From: Mesaphorura yosii
Lineage: Eukaryota; Arthropoda; Collembola; Poduromorpha; Tullbergiidae
Assembly (NCBI GenBank): GCA_009869945.1
Contig: WIXG01000064.1
Span: 62,001 to 126,000 of the forward strand
DNA length: 64,000 bases
Direction of reading: 5' to 3'
The translations under genes and the position numbers were made by a program. The notes beneath the pieces were generated by a model. That model was given only the letters and a program-made list of their open reading frames with translations. It had not been told where the DNA came from and searched no databases. This document shows, one piece after another, positions 44,640-57,868 of this stretch (position 1 is its first letter; the number at the start of each line of letters is the position of its first letter).

Positions 44640-46282
44640 GTGAATTATCTTGGTTCAATAGGACAGATGTTATGTTGTCGGGTCAATAGCTCAAACAGCG
44701 AAATAGTCACTGGAATGAACGTGCATTGAGACTGTCAACTGTCTTCAGGGACCGGGAAGCACAAGCAGGAGGTGGCCTTCTCCGCTTTTGTGCGAGCGGT
44801 TGAGAGTTCTATTCGTCTCCGTAGGAATGCGCCAATCCACGCCAAGGTTCTAGTACGCAGGCTGCTCCCCACCAATTACTGCGTCCGCAATTCGCAAACT
44901 GACGAGGCGAGACTACTTGCACATTTTTACCTCCGCGAGTGTCCGGGAAAGAATGATGCGCTCAATGCGTAACTCAGCGTGAAACTACTACTCAGTGATT
45001 CATTTATTGAAATGCACTCAACCAGTCAGAAAAGCCAAAGTCACCTCAATTAAATGTAATGCTAAAATTGTAAAAGCTTACAAATCGAATTATATAGTAT
45101 AGTAATAAACAACATTCAATCAACGCACTCCCATCCATGAATGAATAACCAGCGCCCATCTCTCCTCTATCAAGATTTAGCATAAATCTAGTCCAAAAAA
45201 CACAAAATGAGAAAAAAGGAAGTAACTTCCCGCCCATTTTCTTCCCGAAACGAGCCAAAGCCAGGTTCGAGGAGTCAAGCATTCATCATTAATTTGAGCA
45301 GTTGACAAGTACACGCTGCAAGTGCATTCTTCTAATTAGAAACAACCAATTGTAAAGTCCATTCGTACTTCGTACAAGAAATCTTACAAATCTATTACGC
45401 TTATGATCATTTACACACACATTCATACACAAAAGCATTCAATGCAGCAGCACTAATTACACTTATAGACTGCAATAAATTACACTTATAGTTTTAGAGC
45501 TTATCACTTTTGTAGTTACCATGTTTTGAATTGTTCATTCTACCGTACGTACGGCTTGACTATTACAATTATTCTAGCAAATATTACGCTATACAAATGT
45601 ACAAGGGAAGCAACATTAACTGCCATTCGTTCTTTAAAGGTGCCCGTATCCATCATAAATTGAGAATTTGTATCTAATTCAACAGAACACACCGAATTTA
45701 GAACAAAAGGCCGTGAATTCGTAGCAATTTGGCGTCCCGTGGAGTACAAGAGGAAGAAAGTATAAACTGAACACTCACGCACAACATTGAAGGCTATCTG
45801 GTGTAAATTTAATTCTGCCAGCCCGCAAGAGCCGACAGTCTCAAATTACTTCCAAGAAATCCTCTAAAACTGGTAGCACCATCGAATTCTGCCTTCTTTC
45901 CCTTTGTCGGTCAAGAATGAAAGTGCCTCCATTAAGTTACTTTACACTACTTAAAAATCGCTACTTAGCCTCTACGTGCAAGTGCATTATTATCAAAATA
46001 TACCGCTTAAAGTGCAGTACAGTGCAGGAATCTCAGGCTTTGATTCTAAAAATCAATTACGTGACACTTGGCTACAGTGAGTACAGTTGGTTTCATAAAG
46101 TTCAAGGTAGTCATAATCGTAAGCAAGTATGGGTTTGAAGTTGAGTGTTGTACATTCGGTTTTCGATTTCTGGCAGTGATAATTAAGATGACAATGGTAA
46201 GTTGTGTAAGATCGACTCAATTTATCATAATTTTAATTATAATTCTACATCAAACACACCGCCCTATCCATAGTAGCCATGT
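44640..46282. other. Intergenic, no gene seen
   Basis: 1.6 kb without a supported exon. A 13-bp direct repeat (ATTACACTTATAG) occurs twice around 45458-45495. An open stretch at 44772-44972 (+) lacks family features. Confidence 0.5.
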
Positions 46283-47611
46283 TTAATTAGTTTGCTCGCT
46301 CAAATCAAGGTCAGGATTGCTATGAAAAGCATTTGATTTAGAGTACATTCGTATAAGCTTGATCGGATCATGCAGGATTGTGCCTTTGGTTCCACCGTCT
46401 TTCTCTCTGTCTTGCAAATATCGCTGGCTCAGATCCTGGAGAAAGTCTAGAAACTTGACGTCCGGGACGATCTTCTGCATTTCGTCTCGATCCATCTTGG
46501 AAATGATCTCCAGCTCTTTGGGTGTCAGCCACGGGAAGAACGAAAGGTCTTGATGGAGTCGCCAAACGAGTTCCTCGATTGGTGAAGCGGGCGTGCTGTT
46601 GTTTCCAGAGAGCGGCTCAAGACCTCCACAGCTTGGTTCCAGAGCCAAACCCAGTCTGCAACGGACATAAAAGAAATTATACGGAGAACAAATATCTTGC
46701 TCTGAAATTTCGTTCAGTAAATAAGGGTTTGACTTTTACTGGTGTGCGTAACCCATTAAATACACGAAAGGCTTGTTTAATTGCCGATTTAGTATGAAAC
46801 GCGCACTACGCTGAGCTGAGTCAACACCAGACAGTTCTGGCTTGCAATTATAAGCTTATGATTGTAATCTTGAACTACGAATACTTTATGCATAAACTAA
46901 AGAGTTCTTTCACAAATATTTGGAAATAAAATTCCAGGAATAGACTGCCTGATGGACTTTGTTCTTTTCCTCGGGCGAGTCATGGTCATGGTAGGAGCTC
47001 CACTGCTATTGTCCTATCTAGGAGGCTACAGAATTTTCAATGCACTTCCCGGAAACCGGAACGCTTGACAAGATCAATCGATAAATCATGTAAAAGGAGG
47101 AATGAAAGAGAGCTTTCACATTTCACTAAAAACGCGTCTACAGCGGATAACGACTCTCCTATGCTGTCGACAACTGATTTATTCGAGATAAGAATGACCA
47201 CAATTTATTGTATGATGTCCATGAATATTGCGATGAGAGATGTGAAATATCATGCAAGACAATGACTTACGTTAGAATGGACCTGTACGGAGTCCATTTC
47301 TCATCTTCCCCACACAGAATCATGAGCGGTGTGTCCGGCTCGAGAGTTGTAAAGTAGTCGTTGTCATCAATCTCAGTTCCGTCCACTTCCAAAACTACGC
47401 GGATTGGAACCGTGAGCCCAATGTCAAACTTGACTCGTGCCCGCTCAACCAGCTCGAAGAGTGATGAAGCAGTGAGCCCAATTCGTTGTTCCCGTGTCAC
47501 ATCAACCACCTTGAATGGCCGGCGGTGCTTTTCATCGTCAAACTCGAAACTGTTGTTGTTCTGGCCTTCATCCTCCTCTTCAGTCGAGTTAAGCTGCTCT
47601 CCAGAAGACAT
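46283..47611 (-). CDS. CIDE-N domain protein, ICAD/DFF45 (Drep)-like
   Basis: Exons 47611-47271 and 46655-46283, joined in phase, give 237 aa. The start is the ATG of MSSGEQLNSTEEEDEG. Residues about 28-106 form a CIDE-N domain (RRPFKVVDVTREQRIGLTASS, ELVERARVKFDIG, VVLEVDGTEIDDNDYFTTLEPDTPLMIL, EKWTP). The C-terminal half has a helical block (FPWLTPKELEIISKMDRDEMQKIVPDVKFLDFLQDLSQRYL). In flies and mammals CIDE-N proteins are the caspase-activated DNase, its inhibitor/chaperone ICAD, or the CIDE lipid-droplet proteins. The lack of nuclease motifs argues for the inhibitor/Drep side. The length is shorter than DFF45 (331) and near CIDE/Drep sizes. Its 615-bp intron is long for this neighbourhood. 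Confidence 0.82.
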
Positions 47612-50600
47612 CTCGTTGACTACTTTGAGCACAGATATTTCAGACACAGAATCTAACGACTAGTGCACAAGAATTCGAAACAAGTGAGAAATTATGCAGA
47701 GAAGGGAATCAACAGTGGTTGCACCTCGGAATTTCCGTGAAGCTGTTGTGTCCAAGTTTCATAGTATGAATAAGCTTTTAACCTAATGTGAATTAAATTG
47801 AGCACTTTGCTTGTTCGATGCAGACAAGATAGGAAATAGTGAAAACGTGCACCCAACAGCGAGGTCCAAAGGCGAATAACCGAAAGTCGGTTTAGGTACA
47901 CGGTAGATATGAACCGAGAACCTGCCTGCCTGTCCGTAGCAGTGAACGTGTAGCCTTGCCTCCGACTTGGAAACGGTGACCTACTTAAGTGAAAGTTTAT
48001 TTCCACGCTATGGTTCGGCTAAGGAGAAACGCATGAGCTTTCACTTGGCACGTTACGAATACGCTGCCACATGTAGCAATGAACAGCCACGAGCTCATTG
48101 ATTTTCGTATATGCAGTACGTGCACTGCCACGGCACTGTTACACAACTCTCGCTCGTATGAGACCACGATACGACCAGCGAACAAACGGAACCACTCACA
48201 CGCGTATACGTCTTTCTATTTCTTTGTACTCGGAGGAACTCAAAACGCATTATGCTCATGCATGCCATTCTATTTTCACTCCAATTTCCAAGACCGTGCC
48301 TCCGTCATACCGTTATTCCTATTTCGGAAAACATGGCATTTGGCGACGGCACGAGGCTTACTAGCTTCCAACTAAAATTTTCTCCTCGTTCTCAAGTACT
48401 TGGTGCTTGCCTTGCCTTGTGTTCCCTGTTTGCTTTCTCTTCTTGTCATATCCGTATCACATCATTGCAGTACATGTTCCGCTGCTCCGTAAAGTGATTA
48501 CAAGTACAAGGTTTTCGTTGAGAAGATCAGTGTGCCAGGTCGTACTCACACTGCCCTGGTTCTCTGTTCCTCGCCTCGCTGAGTAAACTCTCCGCTTTTA
48601 TCTTTGTTCTGAATCTCCAATTTGTATTCATGGTCCGTCCGCGATACACATGCTTTTCGCTCCGGTTGGTTTACGCCAAAGAGCAGTGGAAAATGTCAGG
48701 CAGGCAACAACTGGCAACTACTTCCAAAGTAGTTACATAGAAAGAAGCCGAAGAATAGTCGTTCGTTAATTTGGGTTAATATGATCCCATTCAGAGTGCT
48801 TCAAACTTCGCTCTCTGTGGCTCTGGAATTTTATGAACAGCGTTTCAAAATTGCTTTTCTTGGAAACTCGCTTGCAGCCTTGCAACTCGGGTCAGGCAAC
48901 GTCGAAAACTTCTTCCCGCTGTCATTTTATAGCGCCTCACATGCATTTCAGAAGTGTCGAGCTGATTGGTACTTTATGGTTGAGCGCTTGAGGCCGTTAA
49001 TAAATTCTTAAATCATGGAGCTCAAAAGTCGAAATGCCTCTGGATTCTGCTGCTGGCGGACCCCAGAGTGCGAGTGCTGACTCGTCGTAAAGGTGAAGAG
49101 TAGGTCAGTTCATCACGGCTTCATTTTATGCTTCAGTGCCCGCCGGCTTTCGTGCTCTGCTATCCGGCTAATTCATCAAATATTGACCCACCTTCAATCG
49201 CATTGCTGATGCATGTATTTTGCCTCGCGTGTCTCTTTTTGTTCCATTGAAAAATTAATTAGCCCTGTACCGGTGCACCAAAGCAAAAGTGAGAAAACCT
49301 TCAATTCTGCGCGGATGGCAGAGAATTCCATCTGCAGCGCTGCTGCTCTTTCATCTCAACCGGAAAATTATTGCGCTCTACACTTTTGACCTCATTTCTC
49401 ACAGTCCACGTATCTGCTGTTCGTGAGTGCTTCACCCACAAAAGAATTTACGATTTCGCACTGCAGCAAATCCAAAATGCTTCCTTTCATATTTAATCAT
49501 GAAGTTTCTCGGCGGCACTCTTCCAAGATTATGTGATTTAGGCGCTTTTGAAGTTTTGCTTTATTGTCAGAAATAAAAAGAAAAAGCTTCCATATTATTG
49601 GAAACTTTTCTCTTTTAATGCACTTTTCTCGCTTTTGGAAGCTGTTGCGTGCACTTTGAAACATAACCACAGAAAATGGGATATTTTCAAACCACTTTTC
49701 TTGCTCATGCAATTTTTATTCAAATGAAACAATGGAGGTTCATTACTTAGTGTCTGGCAATGGAGAAATGGGTTTAATGGAAGATTGGGAAAGCGAGCAT
49801 CTGCCAAGGCATGGGCTCAAAATACAACGGCAAAGGGCCCGGATATCTTGTGCTCTTTGAGTCATTTACCCACTTTCCTGTTGGTCGCATTGCAGTGGCT
49901 GAATAGCACTTGCAACTTCCGGTTTGCGTGTGAAAATGTTTCACAAGCTGAATTGGTGACCCGTTCACAGATTCAGAGATTCTCGCATTTATGTCATTCT
50001 GCTTTCCTCATTGGATTGCTCTAGTTTGGAATGGCAGCAACGCAAATGTGAAACATCTAACGATCAAGCCATTTCATGGAGTTTGTCAATTTAAATATTT
50101 ACGCCGGTGCAGCATTTGCTTTGGCTCTCTATCACCCGACCTCTGTTCGCAATTCGCATTTGTATTCACCCCATAACTTTTACGGTTTATGACGGCAATA
50201 AAAATAACAACTGCATGAACGCGCTGCAATAATGCCAGGCACAGCTAGTCCTAGATGTATGGCGTATCTCGTCGCATCGTTTCGTGCTCGCATCGTATTA
50301 CCACGTATCTTAATTTCAATTCTCACATACGACATGCGGGATTTATGGGCTCTAAAATTCAGCACAGGCTGGCAACGGGATCAATAACAGCAGAAACTTC
50401 GCAAACTAGTGAAAGTGCGAGAGAATGGCAGAATGTAAGTTTATATTTTTATTAACTTTGCAGACGAGATTGGCAGAAATGCAAGAAATTAACACAGAGT
50501 CACGTCGTACGGATCCGTGAGTCAATATCGATCACCGTTAGGCTTCCTGGCAGTGGCGCTGGCAATTTTCCGCCAGGTTTTGCTTGCACCGTTCTCTATT

Positions 50601-53157
50601 ATTAAGTTTCCATTACGTAGGATTTCCTGGAATTTGGAGTTGCTAATAAATTAAAATGGATTGTTCCTGTCTATCGCCCGAGCGAGGTGCCGGGATGGCA
50701 GACACGAAGCTAGCAATTATTCAAGTGGCGTGTGCACGGAATGTAAACACTTTCATTAGTCCGTGTCGTGTCGGCTCTTGCTGTGAGTTGTTGTGGTAGG
50801 ATCGCATTTCCTAATCACGGACCTGAGACAACAAAGTGCACTTGTGGAGTATCGGTGTTTTAGAGTTCGTTTGCCATTGGCATTTTGCGACTCATGAATA
50901 TTCCATTACCATTCCAGAGCTCGATTTTATGTCAAATTACGATTCGTCATTTTCCTTGCTATTGGACACAATGCGAAAAAATTCCTAGACTCAATTCGAG
51001 TTGTCTGAGTCAGAAGTAGGGGCAAATTCTAACCATCACGGTTGGAGCATTCCAGCTCCGCTCAATTCGATTTGGCAATCAAATCTCGTGTGATCTCAAC
51101 CTGGATAGAAAATTCTTAGAAAGAAAACAGGACGGATAAATCGCAATTCGCCGGTTTCCAAGGAACTTTCCAATTAAACGTTGAGCTTTCTTACAGAAGA
51201 TTCCAGTAACTTGCTGAAGGGCGAATCACTTACCCGAAAATCTCATTTTACTTGTCATTGTCAGTTCAATTTGTCTTGTTATTTGATTTGTCGGAGCCTG
51301 ACATGCTTGTTTACGACGGGTCTGTCAGGGTGTCTGGCTGCCCACGCAAACCCACTCGCAAACTTTCTCAACATCAATTATTGCGTTGCGAGCCCAGCCA
51401 ACCGAGAAAAGTTACAGGAGCAATGCCGAGAGCATTTTCCACATATGAAAAGTGCAAAGATGAGATAACAAATTGAGTAGTTAATTTAATCATTCGTGAA
51501 ACACGATCTGCGCTTTCCACTCACACTCGCACGACAGCATGTGTTCATGACCGTAACCTTTGCCATTCCGGCAGCAAGCTAAATATAGGCCCAGGGCGAA
51601 ATTGAGAAGGCCACGTTAATAAATTATTTCGACAGAATTATATGGAGTAGACGAATGGAAGCCGTGGCCGTGACCAAGACTCTGATTTTCAATGCACGTG
51701 TACGTGGACAGAGGAAACAAAGGATCACATCACACAGGCTCGTAATAAAGCATTTGTGCGACTCTCAGCATAATATTTGCGATGTTTGCACAAAGAGTTC
51801 CAATTAATTATTAAACAGAAGTTTTGGCCTCGGGATTTTCTTGTTGTTTGTGCTCTTTCCTATTCGTGTGTCTGAAATGGCAAGAACCCTCAAACAAAGT
51901 GAACTAGAAATTACGACATAACAACGTTTTTGGGTCCGGGCGATACAAAGTGCAAGTTCATGTGCTTTCGTCTCTTGCTTTAATTTCCGAATAACTCGCG
52001 CAGTAGAATTAACAAACAAACGTCAAGCTATCCGGAATGGAAATGGAAACTTTCCTTGGCCTCGATCCTGATAAACGACAATGACTGATTCAGAATTCGC
52101 AGAAGCAGGCAAACAGGTAAGAGTGGTTTGGTTTGAGAGGAATCTAATGTGACTTTGATATGTGCTATTAGGTTAAGGACCAGCCACGTTTCGTGTTTGG
52201 GTTTCGGTGTTTCGTGCAGTCAAACTTAATTGAAATGGAAGTCCATTCCGCGAAATGCGAAGCACAAACGCGTGAGCCCGAAACGATTTTGTACGAATTC
52301 ATCCTCTGTAGACCACCGAGAAATTTTGCGAATAGCATTTCGCATTGCATTGTATCTATCCGGCCCGTGTCCGGGAAACGCAATGTAACAAGCTGAATGG
52401 CAGAACAAAAGTATGCCACACCGTGAACGTGAAGGAGTTGCAGTCCGACACCGAGATCGCATTACAAAATGATATACTCATATAATATTCATGAAATAGA
52501 GAACCGAGTACAAAAACAGACTCACTTCGCGTTACAATTCAGCTCTGCCATTGGCCGTTGCTTACTCAATTTTTAAAATGTTGGCGTGGCTTTGGCTGGA
52601 AGTCTGGAGGTAAGTCAGGTAAGTAGAACACATTTGTCACGCCAAAAACCAGCCAGAGCCGGTGATTCTCCCGCTGCCCGCTTTCAGCATCCGCTACGAC
52701 GTATGAATATTTTATACAAATGAAAAATACGCAATAATGAGTTTGTATATCGGAGCACAGAGAGAAAGAACCAAAGAACAAGCGCCGTTGTCAAGCGTCT
52801 CAAGCAAAGTAGGGGCTTCGAAATGATAAAGAGTCTCATGCTGCTAATTGGATGAAAACAGTCACTACAGCAGAGTAACTGAGAGCTTTATTAATGCCAA
52901 TTATTTTTCAGTATGGAATGAAACTAGAACGCGATACATGTAATGTACTCGGCAGAATTTAGGATCATGACGAAGGAGGCCGAATTTACATGGAGAATCT
53001 TCTATTGCTGAATTGTTGTCGGGAGGAGTCTGGAAATGGAAGAATAGACGAAATTTTAGCTCAGGGTTCCATTAACATTTATCTCTACGCTCCATTTCAC
53101 AGACAGGCTCCACTGCTTGCTCATTTTTGTTGCATTTGTTTTTCCTTACCTGGGTGC
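47612..53157. other. 5.5-kb gene desert
   Basis: No exon with convincing coding character, no tRNA, and no recognisable transposon on either strand. Overlapping short open stretches on both strands (for example 48079-48375) have no family features. The stretch contrasts with the compact 8.7-47.6 kb part. It may be regulatory DNA or a large intron of a gene whose exons lie elsewhere. Confidence 0.55.
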
Positions 53158-53423
53158 TTAACCGTAGTAGAGTCCGTTGTAGCCGTAGCCCGCGCTGTAG
53201 AAGGTTGGGCTGACTCCTCCGAGACCGGCAGCGTAGGTGCTGCGGTACGCGTACGGGTACGCGGAGTAGCCCAAGTATTGGGCAGATGCAACGGCCACGA
53301 TGGCGAGAACGACAAGGATCTGAAATATTGCAAAGACGCGATGGATGAAAGAAAATACTACTGAACCACGATAAAACACACGCACGGTAATAACATCAGA
53401 ACAAAACTTACAAGCTTGAACAT
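53158..53423 (-). CDS. Short secreted Tyr/Gly-rich peptide (family member 1)
   Basis: Exon 1 (53423-53412) is only ATG TTC AAG CTT (MFKL). After an intron of about 90 bp, exon 2 (53319-53158) encodes the rest of 57 aa. The signal peptide is ILVVLAIVAVASA and the mature part is QYLGYSAYPYAYRSTYAAGLG, ending YGYNGLYYG. The mature part is almost only Y, G, A, S and P, like short cuticular, antimicrobial YGGYG/NLP-type or silk-like peptides. A TATA box stands at 53525-53531. The same 4-codon first exon occurs in three further genes at 54.7, 56.6 and 58.4 kb. Function unknown. Confidence 0.8.
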
Positions 53424-53524
53424 GGTGAAGCTGGAGATTTGGTTTGCGTGAGCAAAGACTTGCGAAATAACTTCAGGATTGAACTGAAATGAAACTGATG
53501 AAATCCTGCGCTGGAATTTGATCC

Positions 53525-53531
53525 TTTTATA
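53525..53531 (-). promoter_or_regulatory. TATA box, peptide gene 1
   Basis: TATAAAA on the minus strand, 102 bp upstream of the ATG at 53423. Confidence 0.65.
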
Positions 53532-54740
53532 CCAAGTACTAGAATACTAGATTTTGGCAGTGGCAGCGACGTGATGCAAGGAGCACAGAGCAATTTATTT
53601 AATTATAGTAAACAACAACGCCCTTCTTATTATTCATCTGAAGCGTATGAAAGGTATCAATATTTAAATCGACATTAATGACCAGAAGACGTGGACGTGG
53701 AAGAATTCTGCCTCATGTGCGTACGACGTGCATCGAATGGGTGTAGTTGAAGTTTATATCTCATCTTACAATTCAGGAAATCTTTCACGATTAGAAAAAA
53801 CTGGCAACAAAAGTTTAGTTCGTGCTTTAATGGCGAATGGCTGTTTGATGATCGAATGCAATTACTCAGAGCCTTGACAGTTGCAATTTGACTCATTTGT
53901 GCTGTCGAGCCATAAACTGTTTACTGACAATCTCTCGGCAATAAAAATTGCGAGGAAGTTTAAACTTCGAATATTGCGTACGGTCAGTATGGTGGATTAA
54001 CGTACACGTCGCGGCCTTTGAGTTGTTAAGCTAATGGAAAAACAATGCATTGAATTGTAGACCAACTGCGCGTCGAATACGTTACAGTTCTTAAGTCTTG
54101 TTGCTTCTTGGTTTCCAGCATTCTTTTGCGTTCAGCCTGAGACTATCACGGCTTAATTATAGACTTGGATTACAATGCTCAATGTAGTCCAGTGAAGTTG
54201 AATTGACAAGCGTTAAATTACAGCACAGAAACAGATGAATGATAATTAGAATTGAGACACAATTTTTATGATTCAGCGCCTTTTAAAATATTACGAATGC
54301 AAAAGAATAGGCATGGAACCCTAAAAGGTGGCATGTGCCCGTTTTACGCAGTAAATGGGCGATTTCTTCGTGTGGACTGCCGAGAAGAAAACGTGCAGAT
54401 TAATTAGGCTACACTGTCCACGCGAGGTTCGAGCAAGTTAGCAGCATTCGCTTCTTTTCGCGGAATTTGCTTCAATTAGTAACAAGATAAGGACAATTGG
54501 AATGGGTACTCCGTTCTAATGAAGTCGAGTTGGAGTACGGATTGTCTTTAGCTGTTTTGATCGTTCTTTTTATTGTATCATGAGAAATAGTACAATCTAG
54601 CTTCCGGTTTGTAATGGATGACAGTCATCTACAGAGTTACTATTCTAGATCTCGATGTTGAGCACATATCTCTCGTTAAATCTGGTGGTCCATTTAGGAT
54701 ATTAGAGATACAATGCTCGTTGCATTCACGACGCTAAGGT

Positions 54741-54983
54741 TCAACCATAGACGACCCGTCCGTATGCTGGATAGGCACCATAAGCGTAGCCGAGTGGAGC
54801 ACGGGCCACGTATGGAGCGCCAACTCCCACACCCACAAATTGCGGCTCCGGGTCAGCAAAAGCAACAGCGACCAGGACAGCAGCCAAGAAGAGAAGGACC
54901 AACTGAAATCACAAATCGAGATCAAAATTTGTCTGTTCAAATAAGCGAAGCAGCTTCTCCGAGTTTCTTACCAATTTAGCCAT
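54741..54983 (-). CDS. Short secreted Tyr/Gly/Pro peptide (family member 2)
   Basis: Exon 1 (54983-54972) encodes MAKL. Exon 2 (54902-54741) encodes signal LVLLFLAAVLVAVAFA and mature DPEPQFVGVGVGAPYVARAP, ending LGYAYGAYPAYGRVVYG. Total 57 aa. Signal peptide and C-terminus (GRxxYG) closely match member 3, although that gene lies on the opposite strand. The possible cleavage R in YGRVVYG and the terminal YG could mark a processed peptide, but no dibasic site is present. TATAAATA stands at 55079-55086. Confidence 0.8.
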
Positions 54984-55078
54984 TTTAATTGAGTGAGTTT
55001 TGTCGATTTGCTTGAAGGAAGATTGAAAATTCAGAGTTGAATTGAGAGACTGATGCCCTCACCAGCAAATCATCTGTC

Positions 55079-55086
55079 TATTTATA
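55079..55086 (-). promoter_or_regulatory. TATA box, peptide gene 2
   Basis: TATAAATA on the minus strand, about 96 bp upstream of the ATG at 54983. Confidence 0.65.
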
Positions 55087-56483
55087 CTGGGATTCTAAAC
55101 CCAAGTTTACTCAAACCAGGAAATCATTTTTCAAGAGTCACTTCATGCAAATTAGGAATCATTTCGTGAAAAAACGGTTTCAATCTATGTTTTGTCAATC
55201 AGCTGCATTGTTCAGCTGCAATCTGTGCAATGTGCAAGCAGAGTCGCTGGATTTTTTGTGGAGCTTATTCTTAGTGCTAAGATTTTAAAGTCCTTCGTGT
55301 TATTGTGCAAGAGACGCTTCAGTTATCACCACCACTGAGCACGACCAAGCTCAGTTCAGTACCTTTTAATTACATCACCACGTGAGCGTTGCTTTGTTTT
55401 GGTTTCGTGATCAATGTCAATGCCATGATGCAATGTGGCTGGGCTCCGATGAGCAGTAACCGGGAATGAAGGCCCAGTTCGTAAACCAGAAGTGTTTTGC
55501 ATCTGCTTGTTTACTGTAGACTGCTCTCCTGGGCCACTTTCGCCTCTTTGGGTGTCCAGATTCATCAGCGCCACAAAAAGTTGACACAATTTAGTAAGCC
55601 TGGACGGCCAGTTTGTGCATTATTAATTGCCGACCATTAATGCAAATCAACTTTACGACTATTGCGACTACGAACATCGCAAGAAATTGCAATTAGTATG
55701 CTAGTATTGTTCATAGAAGCAAAGTTATTTATTGCTGCGTGGTGCCAGAACTCATATCCTGGTTCAAAGGGAGAGATCAGCATGCATGCAACAAGAACAT
55801 GATCAAGCGAGCTGGAGACAAAAAATATTAAAATTAGATCCAAATGTACCATCGCGTAAGTCTTTATTTAAGTAATTTTTTGTGATAGGGCACGAGAGAA
55901 GGCAAGACAGTGATACCATCTTGAGATATTGGGCCAGGCGTGTAAAAACATCAATTCACGAAATGCCCTTGAGCCCACGATTCATGCTCAGAGCAGACCA
56001 CTGCTGTTTGCAACAATGGAATCCATTCGTACATGCGTAGCCCAAACACGCCGCGACGCAAGAATGACGATAACGCGTCTTTGCGTGTACTTTAAGTTCT
56101 TTGGCACAAAAACCTTAACATTGGCAATGAAATCATTGTTCTCCCGTGCTCGGCAATTAATCATTATGAAATTACAGTACATGAGCGTCGTCGGTTCTTA
56201 TTAGGTCATAAAATTGAAAGTTAAACTTGGCTTGACTTGGCTGCGAGCATCACGACCAAAATATTAATGGTTTTCCTCATATGCATTGTGCAGAAATATG
56301 CATCGGCTTGCTTTTTATGCAGCAGACGGGCTTGTCGAAAACGAAATTACTTAATTACATGTTTGTTGTTGCTTTGGAACTTCTTCATCTGCGCCTTGTC
56401 AAAATTACCCATTTCAGCCAAAGGATTTGTGCAATAAATCTCGAATGACGACCAATCTCGTCGATCCAGGAAAAAGAGGTTTT
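55087..56483. other. Intergenic between divergent peptide genes
   Basis: 1.4 kb between the TATA boxes of peptide genes 2 (-) and 3 (+), with no supported exon. Confidence 0.5.
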
Positions 56484-56493
56484 TATATAAATA
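56484..56493 (+). promoter_or_regulatory. TATA box, peptide gene 3
   Basis: TATATAAATA, about 82 bp upstream of the ATG at 56575. Confidence 0.65.
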
Positions 56494-56574
56494 AAGCGTC
56501 GAAATTCTACCATCTCATCACTTGCTCTTGAATTTCAGTTCGAGTTTACCTCAATTACGCAAACTTCGCTCAAA

Positions 56575-56834
56575 ATGGCTAAATTGGTAAGTTTCAGTTT
56601 TCGTTTCTGTGACCTCTGACTTTTGACCTGCGATTGTTACGCCGGGCTTTTTTAATATTACAGTTGGCTCTTCTCTTCCTGGCCGCTGTCCTGGTCGCCG
56701 TTGCCGTTGCTAACCCAGCACCGAACCCACAACTCCTGTTGGCTTCACCATACGCTGCCGCTGCGTACCCATACTCTTACGGCTACGGCTACGGCTACCC
56801 ATACGGTTATGGACGCAGCATCATCTACGGTTGA
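56575..56834 (+). CDS. Short secreted Tyr/Gly-rich peptide (family member 3)
   Basis: Exon 1 (56575-56586) is ATG GCT AAA TTG, identical in sequence to member 2. Exon 2 (56664-56834) encodes signal LALLFLAAVLVAVAVA, mature NPAPNPQLLLASPYAAAA, then a YGYGYGYPYGYGR repeat and SIIYG. Total 60 aa. The pattern (hydrophobic signal, NPxPNP linker, aromatic Gly-Tyr tail) resembles secreted cuticle-associated or antimicrobial Gly/Tyr peptides. AATAAA is at 56958-56963. Confidence 0.82.
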
Positions 56835-56957
56835 GCTACTGCCCTAAAACCCCGGACTGCCGCACACTACTTGTTGTGAATTGTTAAATTTCTTTACAGC
56901 AGCATCGCCTTTCTAATTTAAAATTCTAAATTTTTGTTACGCCTCTATTTAATCTGG

Positions 56958-56963
56958 AATAAA
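56958..56963 (+). terminator. Poly(A) signal, peptide gene 3
   Basis: AATAAA 124 bp after the stop codon. Confidence 0.6.
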
Positions 56964-57186
56964 CCCGATTGGATTCTTTCCTAAGCGTTTTGCTACACCT
57001 GCGCTCGACTGCTACGACTGTCATTGCAAATAAAGTCGGAGGTTTGGTAGGTTGCACGGTCCTGAAACTTGAGCATCGATGTTTTCGCTCGCACTGGGAA
57101 GCTAGGATCCTTTCAATTCAAATACAAAAGCCTGTGAACAGAAGAAACGCCTAGGAACAATTTCTTTACAAACAATATTCGGTATA

Positions 57187-57320
57187 TATGGCGGTATACT
57201 TTGGGAACAATTTACCTCAAACGATTCTCTGGAAACAATTTACCAGGAACAATTCACACGAAACAATTCTCTGAGAACAATTTACTAGAAATAATAAATT
57301 CTCTGAGAACACTTTGTCCA
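57187..57320. repeat. Degenerate tandem repeat array, ~15-bp unit (AACAATTYWC type)
   Basis: About eight consecutive diverged units (for example AACAATTTACC, ACGATTCTCTGG, ACAATTTACCAGG, AACAATTCACACG, ACAATTCTCTGAG, AACAATTTACTAG). The same motif forms the array at 11318-11365. The array is open in one frame but does not look like a gene. Confidence 0.7.
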
Positions 57321-57868
57321 GAGAAAATTTCCTTGTTTTTATCAATATCAAACAATGCTTTGTGGCAAAGGAAACAGCAGCGAAGGCGAAGGACGTGATG
57401 TACTTGAACCTGACGAGATGAAGGGACACCACACAGCATGAATGATTAAATTCCTATTTAAAATAGCATCATAGGAGAACATTTTCTAGAAATTGGAATC
57501 TCTATCAGCGGCAAACACCCAGAGTTGAATGAAACACGTATAATTACACGGTGCTCGAACGTGATTTTGCTAATTGGAGTCCAAGTTGGGACCGATGGAC
57601 TCGGACTGCGCTGTTGATCAACAATCTAATTTGTGTACATATGAAAGCACTCACCCTGCTATACTAGTGTAGTTACCGGGAACATTTACAAAAAATGTAA
57701 GCAACACTTACGTAAGTCAGTCTTAAAACTGGCAGGCAATGAAATCATGTCTTTGTTCCAACCTAAACTGTCAAGTGGTAGACTACTTTTTATTTTTGGC
57801 TGTGGCAATTAATCATGCAATTAAGGAGCTGCAAGTTCTCATTATATGGGCATATTAGATCACGATCC

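Noticed and set aside
44772-44972. 67-codon plus-strand frame rich in Arg/Leu
   Set aside because: Single short frame without homologue, promoter or poly(A) signal.
48079-48375. Overlapping open frames on the plus strand in the desert
   Set aside because: Three frames are open over the same bases with cysteine/phenylalanine-rich, non-protein-like translations.
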